DNA of 64,000 bases from Leucobacter sp. 7(1) (GTDB lineage: Bacteria; Actinomycetota; Actinomycetes; Actinomycetales; Microbacteriaceae). Shown piece after piece: positions 40,671 to 50,876 of this stretch (its first letter is position 1; the number at the start of each line of letters is the position of its first letter). The translations under genes and the position numbers were made by a program. The notes under the pieces are model-generated. The model searched no databases. It saw nothing but the letters and a program-made list of their open reading frames with translations, and was not told where the DNA came from. The stretch covers positions 1-64,000 of the forward strand of contig NZ_FUID01000078.1 of the NCBI RefSeq assembly GCF_900163635.1, read 5' to 3'.

Positions 40671-41237
40671 ATGCACATGATCTTTCGCACCCTCTGGCAC
40701 CAGTGGTTCGTGGGGCGACGCGGCCCCCGGATCGGCTTCGGCGACATGAGCCGCTCACGGTTCCGGGTGTGGCCCACCGACCTCGACCTTTTGCGGCACA
40801 TGAACAACGGCAAGTACCTCTCAGTTATGGACGTGGGTCGCTTCGACTTGATCCAGCGCAACGGCACCTGGGATGTGATGACCCGCGAGGGCTGGTATCC
40901 AGTCGTGGTGGGCCAGACAATCTCCTACCGGAAATCCCTGAACCCGTGGCAGCGCTTCTGGATCGAATCGAAGATCCTAGGCTTTGACGAGCAGGCCGTG
41001 TACATGGAGCAGCGTTTCGTGCGTCCCGACGCGCAGCGCCGACCGGAAATCTACGCACGGGCGATCGTGCGGGCGCGTATCCTGCGCCGCAGTGGCGGCG
41101 TCGTGCCGGTCCCGGAAATCCTTGAGAAGACCGGTGCCCGCGCCGAGGACTTTCACGTGCCCGAGGAGATCCTCGCCTGGGGGCAGAACACCCGACTCCC
41201 TTCGACGCGCGCCGAGGCCGTCAGCAGCTGGGACTAA
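40671..41237 (+). CDS. acyl-CoA thioesterase-like hotdog protein
   Basis: 188-residue protein with the 4HBT-type hotdog pattern: RFRVWPTDLDLLRHMNNGKYLSVMDVGRFDL, where Asp and the HMNNGKY segment form the active site, then a strand WYPVVVGQTISYRKSL. It resembles the thioesterase-like proteins related to THEM6. Hydrolysis of an acyl-CoA is the family's activity, but the substrate is unknown. Start ATG 40671 fits the leaderless promoter; ATG 40677 is next in frame. It ends 11 bp from the convergent gene. Confidence 0.82.
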   Translation: MHMIFRTLWHQWFVGRRGPRIGFGDMSRSRFRVWPTDLDLLRHMNNGKYLSVMDVGRFDLIQRNGTWDVMTREGWYPVVVGQTISYRKSLNPWQRFWIESKILGFDEQAVYMEQRFVRPDAQRRPEIYARAIVRARILRRSGGVVPVPEILEKTGARAEDFHVPEEILAWGQNTRLPSTRAEAVSSWD

Positions 41238-41248
41238 GCCGCGAGACG

Positions 41249-42100
41249 CTATGCCAGCGGCGGGCGCGCCCCGAGGTGCGGGCCTTGATTGCCGATCTCC
41301 CGGCAGGTGATTCGGATGACCTGCTCACCCGCGTCATACACGTGGCGCGCGGCGAGCCTGCCGCCCTCGACGGTCCCGGCGAGCCAGGTAAACGTTCCCG
41401 TGTCCACGGGTTCGTCGCCGCCAGTGATCCGCATCAGTTGCAGCATGAGCATTTCCGGGAGCGACACGTGCGGGCCGTGCGCAAACCCGAGCCCCAGCAC
41501 GCTCGGCGTGGACCCCGCGGGCACGAGCCGCAGCGTCCAGCGCAGGGTTGCTCCGGTCCTGTCGCGCTGCACCACACTCGGGATCGCTATTGCGGACTCG
41601 GGGATGCTGTCAAGCTCAGAGAACCCGCGCTCTGCTTCAGCCCCAAACACGAGCGGTGTTGCCCCCGGCCCATCAGCCAATACCGCGGGGTGCGCGAGCG
41701 CCGCCGCGGCGAAGGCGGAGCGCCACCGAGCGGCACCCAGCCCATACGGTGTGGGCACCGGAGTGAGCTCGGGCTGTGCTGCGAGCAGGGTTCCCAGATG
41801 CAGGAGGTCCACTCCCGCGGCGGCGAACGCCTCCGGCTCCGGCACCGACGCTCCGAACAGGGCGGCGACACGGTGGGCCGCGCGGAAGGCGGCCTCGAAG
41901 CGCTCGGTCACCGCAGCGTCGCCAATCGCACCGAACGCAGCACCAGCGTGGAGTGCTCCCGCTTCGCGATCGAGCCACGCGTCAAACTCCGCGCGGGGTG
42001 TCGGCATGGAGCCCGACCCTGCGTCGTACCGTTCTGCGAGCGCCGGATACAGCGCGCGGATGAGGCGCAGCTGTTCCGTGGCGTGTGACTGTCGTTCCAT
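41249..42100 (-). CDS. hypothetical protein downstream of the VWA gene
   Basis: 283 residues, not recognised. It has no TM or signal peptide. The N-terminal half is Ala-rich and helical (FEAAFRAAHRVAALFGA), the C-terminal half appears beta-rich (TLRWTLRLVPAGSTPSVLGLGFAHG, GTFTWLAGTVEGGRLAARHVYDAGEQVIRITCREIG). It lies 46 bp after the VWA-protein gene on the same strand and probably forms part of the MoxR-VWA module. GAGG precedes ATG 42100. The opposite strand also has a long open frame, but this one has the better protein-like composition. Confidence 0.65.
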   Translation of the reverse strand: MERQSHATEQLRLIRALYPALAERYDAGSGSMPTPRAEFDAWLDREAGALHAGAAFGAIGDAAVTERFEAAFRAAHRVAALFGASVPEPEAFAAAGVDLLHLGTLLAAQPELTPVPTPYGLGAARWRSAFAAAALAHPAVLADGPGATPLVFGAEAERGFSELDSIPESAIAIPSVVQRDRTGATLRWTLRLVPAGSTPSVLGLGFAHGPHVSLPEMLMLQLMRITGGDEPVDTGTFTWLAGTVEGGRLAARHVYDAGEQVIRITCREIGNQGPHLGARPPLA

Positions 42101-42146
42101 GTGCCTCGGGATCCCCTACTCAACGTGACGGTGGTGCTGATGCTCC

Positions 42147-44039
42147 TCACGGTAGCTCATCCACGATCACCGTGCTCAGTGTCTCCGCGAGGCGCGCAGG
42201 ATCGTCGACCCGACGGCCGTCCGGAGCGTAGCGGTTGGTCATCTCGTCGCTGCCGAAGCCACAGCCCACGACCCGCACGCCGAGCTGCCGGAGTGCGCGC
42301 AATTCGCGGGCGGCCGCGACCGGATCGTTCGATCCACCGTCGCTCATGAGAAAGACGATGCGCCGACGTTGCTGTCCGTCCCCCTCCTCGCCACCGACCG
42401 CACCCAGCTGTTCCGCCGCTGCCCGGAGCGCCGCCCCATCATTGGTGGAGCCCTGTGGAGTGCGGATCGCCGCGTCGAGGCGGCGACGAACCGCATCGTC
42501 GAGACCGCTTGAGAGCGGCTTCACAACTTCCACCTCGGCGTCGAACACGAGCAACGCCGTGCGCACGTCGAGCTCAAGACTGCTGCCCAGAGCGCGTTCG
42601 GCGTGCTGCACGTCCCGCTCCACCCCGCTGAGCGCCTCGAGCAAAATCAGCATTGCGTCAGAGGCGGCGGCCGCGATCCGCCCCTGCATCGACGCGGATC
42701 GATCGATCAGGAACACGTAGTCGGTGTTCCCGGCGCGACGTGTCGGGCGGGGGCGGGAAACACGGCGACGGTACGCACGCGGCCGAGCTACCCCGGCAAG
42801 GACCTCGGCGATCGCTGCGGGCAGCGCATCGGTCGCGAGTTCGTCGCCCTCGGGCTCCGCGCGGCGGCTCAGCGCCGGGCGGCGCGCCACACGCTCAGCG
42901 ATGACCCTGGACCACACTTCGCGCATCGCTTCGATGGCGGGCGCGAGCACTGCGGCCCGGCTTCGGTAAGCCGCGAGCGCCGTGCTGCCACCCCGGGCGT
43001 CCCCGCCTCCGGCGCTCCCCGGGTCCCGGTCATCGTGCGCCGCGTCGGCGACGGCTTCAAGCCCCTGCTCCACGATGCCGTCGAGCAGCGCGCCGGACGC
43101 CGGCATCGGGGTGTTCAGTATCGACTCAACAAAGCCCGCGTGTTCGGCAGCAAAGAGGTCCGCCCCCTCGGCGGAATCGCTTCCCTCACCGGGTCGCGCG
43201 CTCTCCTGCTCATCCGCTGAAGCCGCGTCAGGAGCAGCATCCGACTGATCCGGCGCATCGCCTGGTGACGCGTCGGCGCCGGCCGCGCCTGCCCCGGTCT
43301 CAAGCGCCGACCCGGAATCTCCGGGATCCGGATCTGCTCCGTCACCCGCCACGTCGAGACCGCGGTCTGCCGCATCGCGCGCCCGCAGCGCGTCATAGCT
43401 CGGAAGTAAGAGGGCCAGCGCGCGTTCAGTGCGCTGCAGCGCGGATCGGCTGGGGTCCGGCGCGAGTACCCGTCGCAGCGGGTCGAAACTCCCGTCGCCC
43501 CGCGCCGCGAGCTGGGTGAGTTCGTGCTGAACCTCGGGGTCGACGTCGATCACCGCACCGGCGTCACCGATTCCCGCGGATCCGCCGCGGCGTAGAATCT
43601 CCGTCACCCACTGCAAGTGTCGCGGCAAGGACCGCACCTCAGCTGGCAGGCCGCGCGCGAGCGCCACTGCGAGCGGTTCCCGCAGCCCGGGGAACGCAGC
43701 AATAAGCTCCGCTGCCGATTGCAACCGGAGTACGGCGCGCAGCAGCGGTTCGGTTTCGGGTCGGAGGGCCGCAATCGATCGGACACGGCGCGCTCGCGTG
43801 GCCTCGGTGAGTTCACTGCGCGGACCTTCCCACAGATGCAGCAGCGCAAGGGCGACGGCCTCCGTGTCCCCGTGACCGCGAGTTCCGTACCATCCGAGCC
43901 CGACGCGAAGTGTCCCATCCACGAGTTCCCACTCCGCTTCTTCGGTCACCTCCACGGGTACGCCGAGGACCGCGCCCGCCGCGTGCAACCGAGCACGCAG
44001 CTCGCCCCGGCGCTGTGCCTCACGCTCTCTCGAGTCCAT
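42147..44039 (-). CDS. VWA domain-containing protein (MoxR partner)
   Basis: 630-residue cytosolic protein. The von Willebrand A domain covers about 435-630, with the metal-ion site FLIDRSASM (DxSxS), TNDGAAL and FLMSDGGSNDP. Upstream lies an Ala/Asp/Glu-rich, acidic linker (about 235-300) and a helical N-terminal half. Proteins of this kind (CobT/YehP/ViaA-like) work with MoxR AAA+ ATPases in complex assembly or activation. The ATG at 44039 is leaderless (TAGGGT six bases upstream) and divergent from the MoxR gene. Confidence 0.87.
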   Translation of the reverse strand: MDSREREAQRRGELRARLHAAGAVLGVPVEVTEEAEWELVDGTLRVGLGWYGTRGHGDTEAVALALLHLWEGPRSELTEATRARRVRSIAALRPETEPLLRAVLRLQSAAELIAAFPGLREPLAVALARGLPAEVRSLPRHLQWVTEILRRGGSAGIGDAGAVIDVDPEVQHELTQLAARGDGSFDPLRRVLAPDPSRSALQRTERALALLLPSYDALRARDAADRGLDVAGDGADPDPGDSGSALETGAGAAGADASPGDAPDQSDAAPDAASADEQESARPGEGSDSAEGADLFAAEHAGFVESILNTPMPASGALLDGIVEQGLEAVADAAHDDRDPGSAGGGDARGGSTALAAYRSRAAVLAPAIEAMREVWSRVIAERVARRPALSRRAEPEGDELATDALPAAIAEVLAGVARPRAYRRRVSRPRPTRRAGNTDYVFLIDRSASMQGRIAAAASDAMLILLEALSGVERDVQHAERALGSSLELDVRTALLVFDAEVEVVKPLSSGLDDAVRRRLDAAIRTPQGSTNDGAALRAAAEQLGAVGGEEGDGQQRRRIVFLMSDGGSNDPVAAARELRALRQLGVRVVGCGFGSDEMTNRYAPDGRRVDDPARLAETLSTVIVDELP

Positions 44040-44045
44040 GCACTC

Positions 44046-44051
44046 ACCCTA
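44046..44051 (-). promoter_or_regulatory. -10 box of leaderless promoter (VWA gene)
   Basis: TAGGGT read leftward, then GAGTGC, then ATG 44039. Confidence 0.5.
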
Positions 44052-44161
44052 GCGCTGGGGTCGGGGGCCACCAGCACGGCACAGGCGTGGCCGTCGCCAT
44101 CTGGGCTGCACCGCGCCGGAAGAGCATTCATGCATCAGACTTGGGCACTACCGGAGCATCT

Positions 44162-44176
44162 ATGCATGATATGCAT
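44162..44176. promoter_or_regulatory. AT-rich palindrome between VWA and MoxR genes
   Basis: ATGCATGATATGCAT is a perfect palindrome around GAT; another ATGCAT lies at 44130-44135. In such GC-rich DNA this stands out as a possible operator serving both divergent genes. Confidence 0.4.
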
Positions 44177-44230
44177 TGAAGTGCGTCGGTCCGCGGGGGC
44201 CGCCGCACGAACTCCAAGAGCCACTGCACA

Positions 44231-44314
44231 CACCACGGCCCGCACCACGGCCCGCACCATGGCCCGCACCATGGCCCGCACCACGGCCCGCACCACTGCT
44301 CGCGCCACAGCCCG
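44231..44314. repeat. 12-bp tandem repeat, seven copies
   Basis: Unit CACCACGGCCCG. Copies 1, 2 and 5 are identical, 3 and 4 have one change, 6 and 7 have two or three. It lies in the 317-bp noncoding gap between the VWA and MoxR genes, ending 30 bp before the MoxR -10 box. Confidence 0.9.
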
Positions 44315-44343
44315 AACCGGCCCGGCACAGCTCACCCGAGTGA

Positions 44344-44349
44344 TAGCGT
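44344..44349 (+). promoter_or_regulatory. -10 box of leaderless promoter (MoxR gene)
   Basis: TAGCGT, then seven bases, then ATG 44357. Confidence 0.5.
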
Positions 44350-44356
44350 GACAATC

Positions 44357-45850
<1,494 letters not shown>

Positions 45851-45859
45851 GCGACCGGC

Positions 45860-45948
45860 AGAACCGACCCGTTACTACATAACCGACCCGTTACTCGCAG
45901 AGGCTTCCGCGAGTAACGGGTCGGTTGTGTACTTGGGGGGTCGGTTCT
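45860..45948. terminator. nested bidirectional terminator
   Basis: Perfect 18-bp stem (45881-45898 with 45909-45926, ten-base loop) enclosed by a second perfect 11-bp pair (45860-45870 with 45938-45948). The left side carries a 15-bp direct repeat AACCGACCCGTTACT (45862-45876 and 45881-45895). It lies between the convergent MoxR and DUF1684 genes. Confidence 0.8.
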
Positions 45949-45972
45949 GTGGGGCGGAGCGAGGCTACCGTC

Positions 45973-46845
45973 CTACGCCTCGTACGTCAGCACACGGGCC
46001 ACGTCGTGCTCGGGCTTCTTCTCGCCGGCGAGCACCTCAAAGTCGAGCGTGTTCTGCGCGGGCGGCAGCGGACAGGTCACGAAGTTCGTGACCGCGCAGG
46101 GTAGCGCGTGGGCGTAGTTGAAGTCGATGAAGTCAATACGTCCTTCCCCGTCCTCCGAGAATTGCAGCTCGATGACGCGGCCCGCACCGTAACTGATCGG
46201 TCCGCTCGTGCGGTCCCGCACGTGCGCAACGGGTTGCACGCCGTGGGCGGCGTCCTTCCCAATGAGGACAAGCTCATACTCAGCCCCCTCGTGCGCGAAG
46301 GCGAGCGTGCCGATCTGCGTTGTCGTCTCGCGCACGCCGGTCTCGACAGTGACCGCCTCAACATCGTTGCGCTCCGCCGGCGTGAACACCGCCGGGATTC
46401 GCCAGGCGGGATCGTAGTCGAAGGCGGTCAGCCCGATCTCCGAGGCACCCACCGAGACATGCGGGTCGCGCACGCGCACCCCGAGGATCCGGTCCCCCGC
46501 GTCGTTCGTGCGCGGCACCGTTTCAACCTCGCGATCGCCGAAATAGACGGGCACACTGCCACCGTGACCGTAGGTCTGATTGCGGCCAGTCGGGATCTCG
46601 ACCGGGCCCGTCGGGTACTCGCCGTTCACCGACAGGTTTGGCCCCGCGGCCGGCGGGGTGAAGATCACGCGGCCGTCAGCGACGGCCCAGGTGCCGGGGA
46701 GTCCGTCGAGCGCCTTCTCCGAGGTGCCCTCGTGCAGCCAGTACTGCGCCACAAGCGCGGTCCAGCCATAGGGCCGTGTCAGCTCCGCGACTCGGGTGTG
46801 GCGCCACTCGCGCCATTGCCCTGCCAGATGCTCAGTCGTCGGCAT
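45973..46845 (-). CDS. DUF1684 domain-containing protein
   Basis: 290-residue cytosolic protein. The DUF1684 pattern is visible: YGWTALVAQYWLHEG, FGDREVETVPR, RIDFIDFNYAHALPCAVTNFVTCPLPPAQNTLDFEVLAGEK. Proteins of this family are common in actinobacteria and halophilic archaea; their function is unknown. The ATG at 46845 follows AAGGAG and overlaps the upstream stop by one base. It is the last gene of the nitrate/sulfonate-type ABC operon. Confidence 0.86.
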   Translation of the reverse strand: MPTTEHLAGQWREWRHTRVAELTRPYGWTALVAQYWLHEGTSEKALDGLPGTWAVADGRVIFTPPAAGPNLSVNGEYPTGPVEIPTGRNQTYGHGGSVPVYFGDREVETVPRTNDAGDRILGVRVRDPHVSVGASEIGLTAFDYDPAWRIPAVFTPAERNDVEAVTVETGVRETTTQIGTLAFAHEGAEYELVLIGKDAAHGVQPVAHVRDRTSGPISYGAGRVIELQFSEDGEGRIDFIDFNYAHALPCAVTNFVTCPLPPAQNTLDFEVLAGEKKPEHDVARVLTYEA

Positions 46846-48269
46846 TACTGCTCCTTCGTTCGTGGGGAAAGTTCGGTGGGGTGTGCCGCGGTGTTGGCAG
46901 CGACGGTGTTGGCAGCGACGGTGCGCCGCACAAACGCGCACACCTCGGCAAAGGAATCCGCACTCGCCCGAGCGTTGCCCCAGGGGGTGCCGCCGTTCGA
47001 GTAGCTCACCCCGGAAACCGGGTGTGTACGGGCGATCTCGGTGCTCGGCAGGTGCGGGATCGTGATTCCGTGACCCGCATCAACGTAGTCGAGGTGTTGT
47101 CGTTCGGCGGCGTGCCCGTGACGGGCAAGCGTGTCAAGGGCGAGCCGCGACGCGTAGCTCGACGGCCAGGCGCGATCGTCAAGCCCAGATACGCAGAGCA
47201 CCGGTCCCGGAAACTGTTCAATGGGGATCCGGCTCGCACGGGCGAGGTCCCGGTCATGCAGCCCATCGACGTAGACGTCAGAGTGCCGTGCGGGAGGCGG
47301 TGCATCGTTCCAGGGTTGCCAGGTGACACCCGCGTTGTTGTGCCAGAGGTACTCAAGCGGTTCTCCGTCAACGGTCCAAGTGGGGCCGTCCCAGCCGTCG
47401 GCTGGGTCGGCGGCACCCTGCGCGCCAAACACAAACGCGCCCGGCACAAACGCGACCGCGCCAAGAATCTGCTCGGGGAACCGGGAGGCGAGCAGCAGCG
47501 TCAGCTCGCCGCCGCGCGACTGCCCGCTGACAAGCGGCGCACCGCCGAGCGGATCGAGTTCGCGCTGCGTCCAGGCAAGCGCACGCTCGAAGTACTCGAG
47601 CGGCGTGCGCGAGATGAAGTGCGACAGGCCGGGCGCGCGGAAGTAGCCGAGCGCGAGCGCCTGAATCCCCGCCGCGGCATAGAGGGCCGCCCGAGCCTCG
47701 TTGATCCCGCCGCCGGAGCCGTTCATCACGATGATCGTCGGGAACGGGCCGCGGCCCACCGGTCGGAAGACCGTGCCGACGAGGCCGTCCTCACGCAATT
47801 CGGTGCGGGTCACGCCAGCGGCAAGCAGGTGCTGCTCTACGCGCACTTCGGACGCGGTCTCGGGGCCGGAAGACGCCGGCACAGCCGCACCCGGGGCAGC
47901 ACTCGCGGGCGTATCGAGGACGCCTGTCCCGGGTTCGCCCCACGCGCGCAGCCGCGTCACGAGCGGGACCGTGACGTCCTGCGGTTCGGAACTGCCGCCG
48001 TGCGCGGTCACCCGCGCCTGCGCCCAGAATAGCCCCATCGCATCCGGCACCCGGAAGTCGCCTGAGACCGGCGCAGACGCGTCGAGATCGACAGCACCGT
48101 CGGCGTCGACAAGGTAGCTCGCCTGCGCGGCCCAAGTTTCGGCACCACGGACGGTTTCCGCGCGGAGCGTGACAAGCGAGCCAGGTACCGCACCGGCAAC
48201 GCTGATCCGCCGCCGCTCGGAGAGCAGCCCGGATTCCGGGCTGACAGTGAGGTGCGGCGCCGCGTTCAT
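46845..48269 (-). CDS. acyl-CoA thioester hydrolase/BAAT-like protein
   Basis: 474 residues. The N-terminal ~100 form a beta-sandwich like the BAAT/Acot N-domain (LTVSPESGLLSERRRISVAGAVPGS, VTLRAETVRG). The rest is an alpha/beta hydrolase with nucleophile elbow SGQSRGG, an oxyanion-side MNGSGGG and the catalytic His in DAGHGI. Family members hydrolyse acyl-CoA or conjugate acids to glycine or taurine. A 15-bp repeat near the 3' end encodes TVAANTVAANT. ATG 48269 overlaps the upstream gene by 4 bp. Confidence 0.86.
   Translation of the reverse strand: MNAAPHLTVSPESGLLSERRRISVAGAVPGSLVTLRAETVRGAETWAAQASYLVDADGAVDLDASAPVSGDFRVPDAMGLFWAQARVTAHGGSSEPQDVTVPLVTRLRAWGEPGTGVLDTPASAAPGAAVPASSGPETASEVRVEQHLLAAGVTRTELREDGLVGTVFRPVGRGPFPTIIVMNGSGGGINEARAALYAAAGIQALALGYFRAPGLSHFISRTPLEYFERALAWTQRELDPLGGAPLVSGQSRGGELTLLLASRFPEQILGAVAFVPGAFVFGAQGAADPADGWDGPTWTVDGEPLEYLWHNNAGVTWQPWNDAPPPARHSDVYVDGLHDRDLARASRIPIEQFPGPVLCVSGLDDRAWPSSYASRLALDTLARHGHAAERQHLDYVDAGHGITIPHLPSTEIARTHPVSGVSYSNGGTPWGNARASADSFAEVCAFVRRTVAANTVAANTAAHPTELSPRTKEQ
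46890..46919 (-). repeat. 15-bp tandem repeat, two copies
   Basis: Two identical copies of GGTGTTGGCAGCGAC (plus-strand) in frame near the 3' end of the BAAT-like gene. Confidence 0.8.
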
Positions 48270-49261
48270 CGCTGTGCTCCGCTCGCGAGAGCGCGAAGTG
48301 CCGCAAGACTCTCAGTCGTGACGGTGACCTGGCCGCTCGGCGCGGACTCCCCGAACGGAAGCGCGTCGAAACGGGCGGGAACGTGCCCACCCGCCGCGCG
48401 CCAGTCCGCGGCCAGCTGGACGCTATCGAGCGCCGCACTGTCGCCACCCGCACGAGCCGGATCGAGCGCGAGCACAAACGCGCCGCGGCCACTCGCGGGC
48501 GCTCCCGCCGGTCCGCGGCCGCCCACGGCGATCCCGGCGATGATCTCAACGAGAAAGCCGCCGAGAGAGCCCAGCAGGCTCTCTGGCAGGATCGTAGCGA
48601 CATGTCCGGCGTCGAGCGCAGGCTCACCCGCCGCGTCGAGCGCGATCCCCGCGGGAAGCGGCGTGCCGCGGTTGCGATGAGCCGCCAGAGCTGCCTGTGT
48701 GATCGGCGCGGTCGCGAAGTCCGCAACGAGTGGTGCCTCAGCTGCACGCGGTGCCGCGACCGCGAGCGGGTTGGTCCCGATTGCCGGAGAAGTGCCGCCC
48801 CACGGCGCGACCTTTGCCGGTGCCTGAGCGGCGACGAGTGCAACTGCACCGTCTGCTGCGAGGTCGCGCGCCGCGAAGCCGAGGATACCGAGGGCCCCCA
48901 CGTTGCGGATTCCAACGACGCCGACGCCGTGCGTCCGCGCGGCAGCTCCTGCGAGTCGCGTGGCTGTCGCCAAGGCGAGTGGGCCAGGCACGCCGGTGGC
49001 ATCGAGCGCCGCGATCGGTGCCGGAACCGGGGAATCTGCGGCCGCGCCGACCGGGGCGGCCATACGCTCCAGATCTCGCAGCAGCATGGCGACGCCGAAC
49101 CCGGGCAGGCCGAGCTGCTCCGCCTGGGTGAGCCACAGGGCGGCCCGCTCAGTGTCCGCGTGCGTCGCCCCGGTCGATCCGGCGTCGCCGGTCGCGGCAA
49201 CGAGGGCAACGACAAGGGCCCGGTGCAGCTCCCCAGCGGGGAGCGTATTTGTGTCCTGCAT
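48266..49261 (-). CDS. Ldh family oxidoreductase (malate/L-sulfolactate-type)
   Basis: 331 residues of the Ldh_2 NAD(P)-dependent dehydrogenase family. THGVGVVGIRNVGALGILGFAARDLA, IGTNPLAVAAPR and the C-terminal VILP-like ILPESLLGSLGGFLVEIIAG match the family. Known members oxidise 2-hydroxyacids such as malate, ureidoglycolate or sulfolactate. Given the adjacent sulfonate-type importer, a sulfolactate-like substrate is attractive but unproven. No clear strong ribosome-binding site at ATG 49261, 17 bp after the permease stop. Confidence 0.85.
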   Translation of the reverse strand: MQDTNTLPAGELHRALVVALVAATGDAGSTGATHADTERAALWLTQAEQLGLPGFGVAMLLRDLERMAAPVGAAADSPVPAPIAALDATGVPGPLALATATRLAGAAARTHGVGVVGIRNVGALGILGFAARDLAADGAVALVAAQAPAKVAPWGGTSPAIGTNPLAVAAPRAAEAPLVADFATAPITQAALAAHRNRGTPLPAGIALDAAGEPALDAGHVATILPESLLGSLGGFLVEIIAGIAVGGRGPAGAPASGRGAFVLALDPARAGGDSAALDSVQLAADWRAAGGHVPARFDALPFGESAPSGQVTVTTESLAALRALASGAQR

Positions 49262-49278
49262 GGTGAACGAGTCCCCGC

Positions 49279-50115
49279 TCAGTACTTCACCCAGGGGACC
49301 ACACGACGCTCGATGAAGCCCTCAAGCGAGGTTGCGGCGTAGCCCAGGATTGAGATTGTCACGATGCCCACGTACATCTTTGACACCGCGAAAGTGGACC
49401 AGGAACTCCAGATGAGGTACCCAAGCCCGCTTTGGGAACCCACGAACTCGGAGGCGGCGATGATCACAAAGGCCCCGCCCGTGGCGAGTTTGAGCCCCGT
49501 GAAGATCGAGGGCAGCGCGTACGGGAAAGACACAGTGAACCAACGCTGCACGCGTGTCGCCCCGTTCGCCTGCGCGACGTCGTTCAGCAGCGGCGGCGTC
49601 TGCATGACCCCACTCATTGTGTTGAAAAACAGGTAGAAGAACACGCCGATGGCGACGATCACGTACTTGCTCGTCTCGCCCAGCCCAAAAATGAGCAGCA
49701 GGAGCGGGAAGATCGCGACCTTCGGGATCGGGAGCAGGCTCGCAAAGATCGGTTCGAGCAACTGGCGTAGCGGGCGCACGGAGCCCAGCAGGACCCCCAA
49801 TAGCACGCCCGGTACAGCTCCCAGCACAAAGCCAATGAGAATACGAGAGAGTGTCATCGCGGTGTGCTCGAGCAAAACCCCGTCGAGCAGCATCTTTACA
49901 AACGTCTCAATGATTGAGCTCGGTGCCGGGAAAAACCGGACGTCAAGCACCCCAACGCGGCTCAGCAGTTCCCAGACCAAGATCAGGAGGATGGGCGTGT
50001 ACGGCCCGATCCGGCGCGTCCAGCGCGAGCCCTTCTCCTGCTGCACGGCCGCGGCGAGCTGACGCTCGATATCGGCCGGGACGGCGGGGACACCCGCCTG
50101 CGCTTCGGCGCTCAC
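49279..50115 (-). CDS. nitrate/sulfonate/taurine-type ABC transporter permease
   Basis: 278-residue SsuC/TauC-like permease with about six TM helices after a charged N-terminus. PILLILVWELLSRVG is the first helix; the ATPase-contact loop is DVAQANGATRVQRWFTVSFPYALPSIFTGLK; LATGGAFVIIAASEFVGSQSGLGYLI is the family's C-terminal signature. GTG 50115 overlaps the ATPase stop by 4 bp. Confidence 0.91.
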   Translation of the reverse strand: MSAEAQAGVPAVPADIERQLAAAVQQEKGSRWTRRIGPYTPILLILVWELLSRVGVLDVRFFPAPSSIIETFVKMLLDGVLLEHTAMTLSRILIGFVLGAVPGVLLGVLLGSVRPLRQLLEPIFASLLPIPKVAIFPLLLLIFGLGETSKYVIVAIGVFFYLFFNTMSGVMQTPPLLNDVAQANGATRVQRWFTVSFPYALPSIFTGLKLATGGAFVIIAASEFVGSQSGLGYLIWSSWSTFAVSKMYVGIVTISILGYAATSLEGFIERRVVPWVKY

Positions 50116-50876
50116 GCGGCCTCCTCCTCGTCGGGCTGCTGCTCGAGCAGATCCCACAATTGCACAGTGATCTCGCCGTAGCGGGGATCCCGCCGGAGCT
50201 CCTTGATATCCCGGGGCCGGCCGAACGGAATTTCGATATCGGCGATAATCCGGCCAGGCCGATGCGACATGACCACCACCCGATCCGCGAGGGTCAGCGC
50301 CTCATCGACGCTGTGCGTGATGAACAGCACGGACTTCGAGGTCTGTTCCCAAATCCGCAGCAGTTCCTGCTGGAGCGCGACGCGCGTCTGCTCGTCAAGT
50401 GCACCGAACGGCTCGTCCATCAGGAGCACATTGCCGTCATCCGCGAGCGCCCGCGCCACCGAGGTGCGCTGACGCATGCCACCCGAAATCTGCGACGGGA
50501 AGTAACTCGCAAAGTCGGTGAGCCCCACGAGCTCCAGCAGCTCGGCGACCCGCTCACGCCGCTGTGCCTTCGGGACCCGCCGAAGTTTCAGCGGGTAGGC
50601 GACGTTTTCGGCCACGGTGAGCCAGGGAAAGACGCCGTGCTCCTGGAACACGACTGACGGGCGACTCTGGGTCTCCACGGTGCCCAGGCTCGGCTGTTCG
50701 AGCCCCGCCGCCACGCGCAGGAGCGTGCTCTTGCCACAGCCAGAGGGGCCGAGCACACACACGAACTCGCGTTCGGCGACCTCGAGCGAAACGTCCTGCA
50801 CGGCCACGAGCACTTCACCGCTCGCCTCCGCGTTAGGGAACGCTTTCCAGAGGTTCCGGATTGAGATGCCCGTCAT
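50112..50876 (-). CDS. nitrate/sulfonate/taurine-type ABC transporter ATP-binding protein
   Basis: 254-residue SsuB/TauB-like ATPase: Walker A GPSGCGKS, Q-loop VVFQEHGVFPWLTV, signature ISGGMRQR (the SGGMxQR form is typical of this subfamily), Walker B VLLMDEPFGALDEQTR, H-loop ITHSVDEAL. Overlaps both neighbours by 4 bp. Confidence 0.94.
   Translation of the reverse strand: MTGISIRNLWKAFPNAEASGEVLVAVQDVSLEVAEREFVCVLGPSGCGKSTLLRVAAGLEQPSLGTVETQSRPSVVFQEHGVFPWLTVAENVAYPLKLRRVPKAQRRERVAELLELVGLTDFASYFPSQISGGMRQRTSVARALADDGNVLLMDEPFGALDEQTRVALQQELLRIWEQTSKSVLFITHSVDEALTLADRVVVMSHRPGRIIADIEIPFGRPRDIKELRRDPRYGEITVQLWDLLEQQPDEEEAA

Noticed and set aside
41289-42128. Plus-strand frame opposite the hypothetical gene at 41249-42100
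   Set aside because: Rich in Ser, Pro and Arg, no ribosome-binding site. The minus-strand frame has better protein-like composition and follows the VWA gene.
44231-44314. CRISPR-like array
   Set aside because: The units are contiguous 12-mers without spacers and there are no cas genes.
44128-44328. Small minus-strand frame with repeated WCGP, resembling a thioredoxin motif
   Set aside because: The motif comes from reading the 12-bp repeat; the frame has no ribosome-binding site and no thioredoxin fold.
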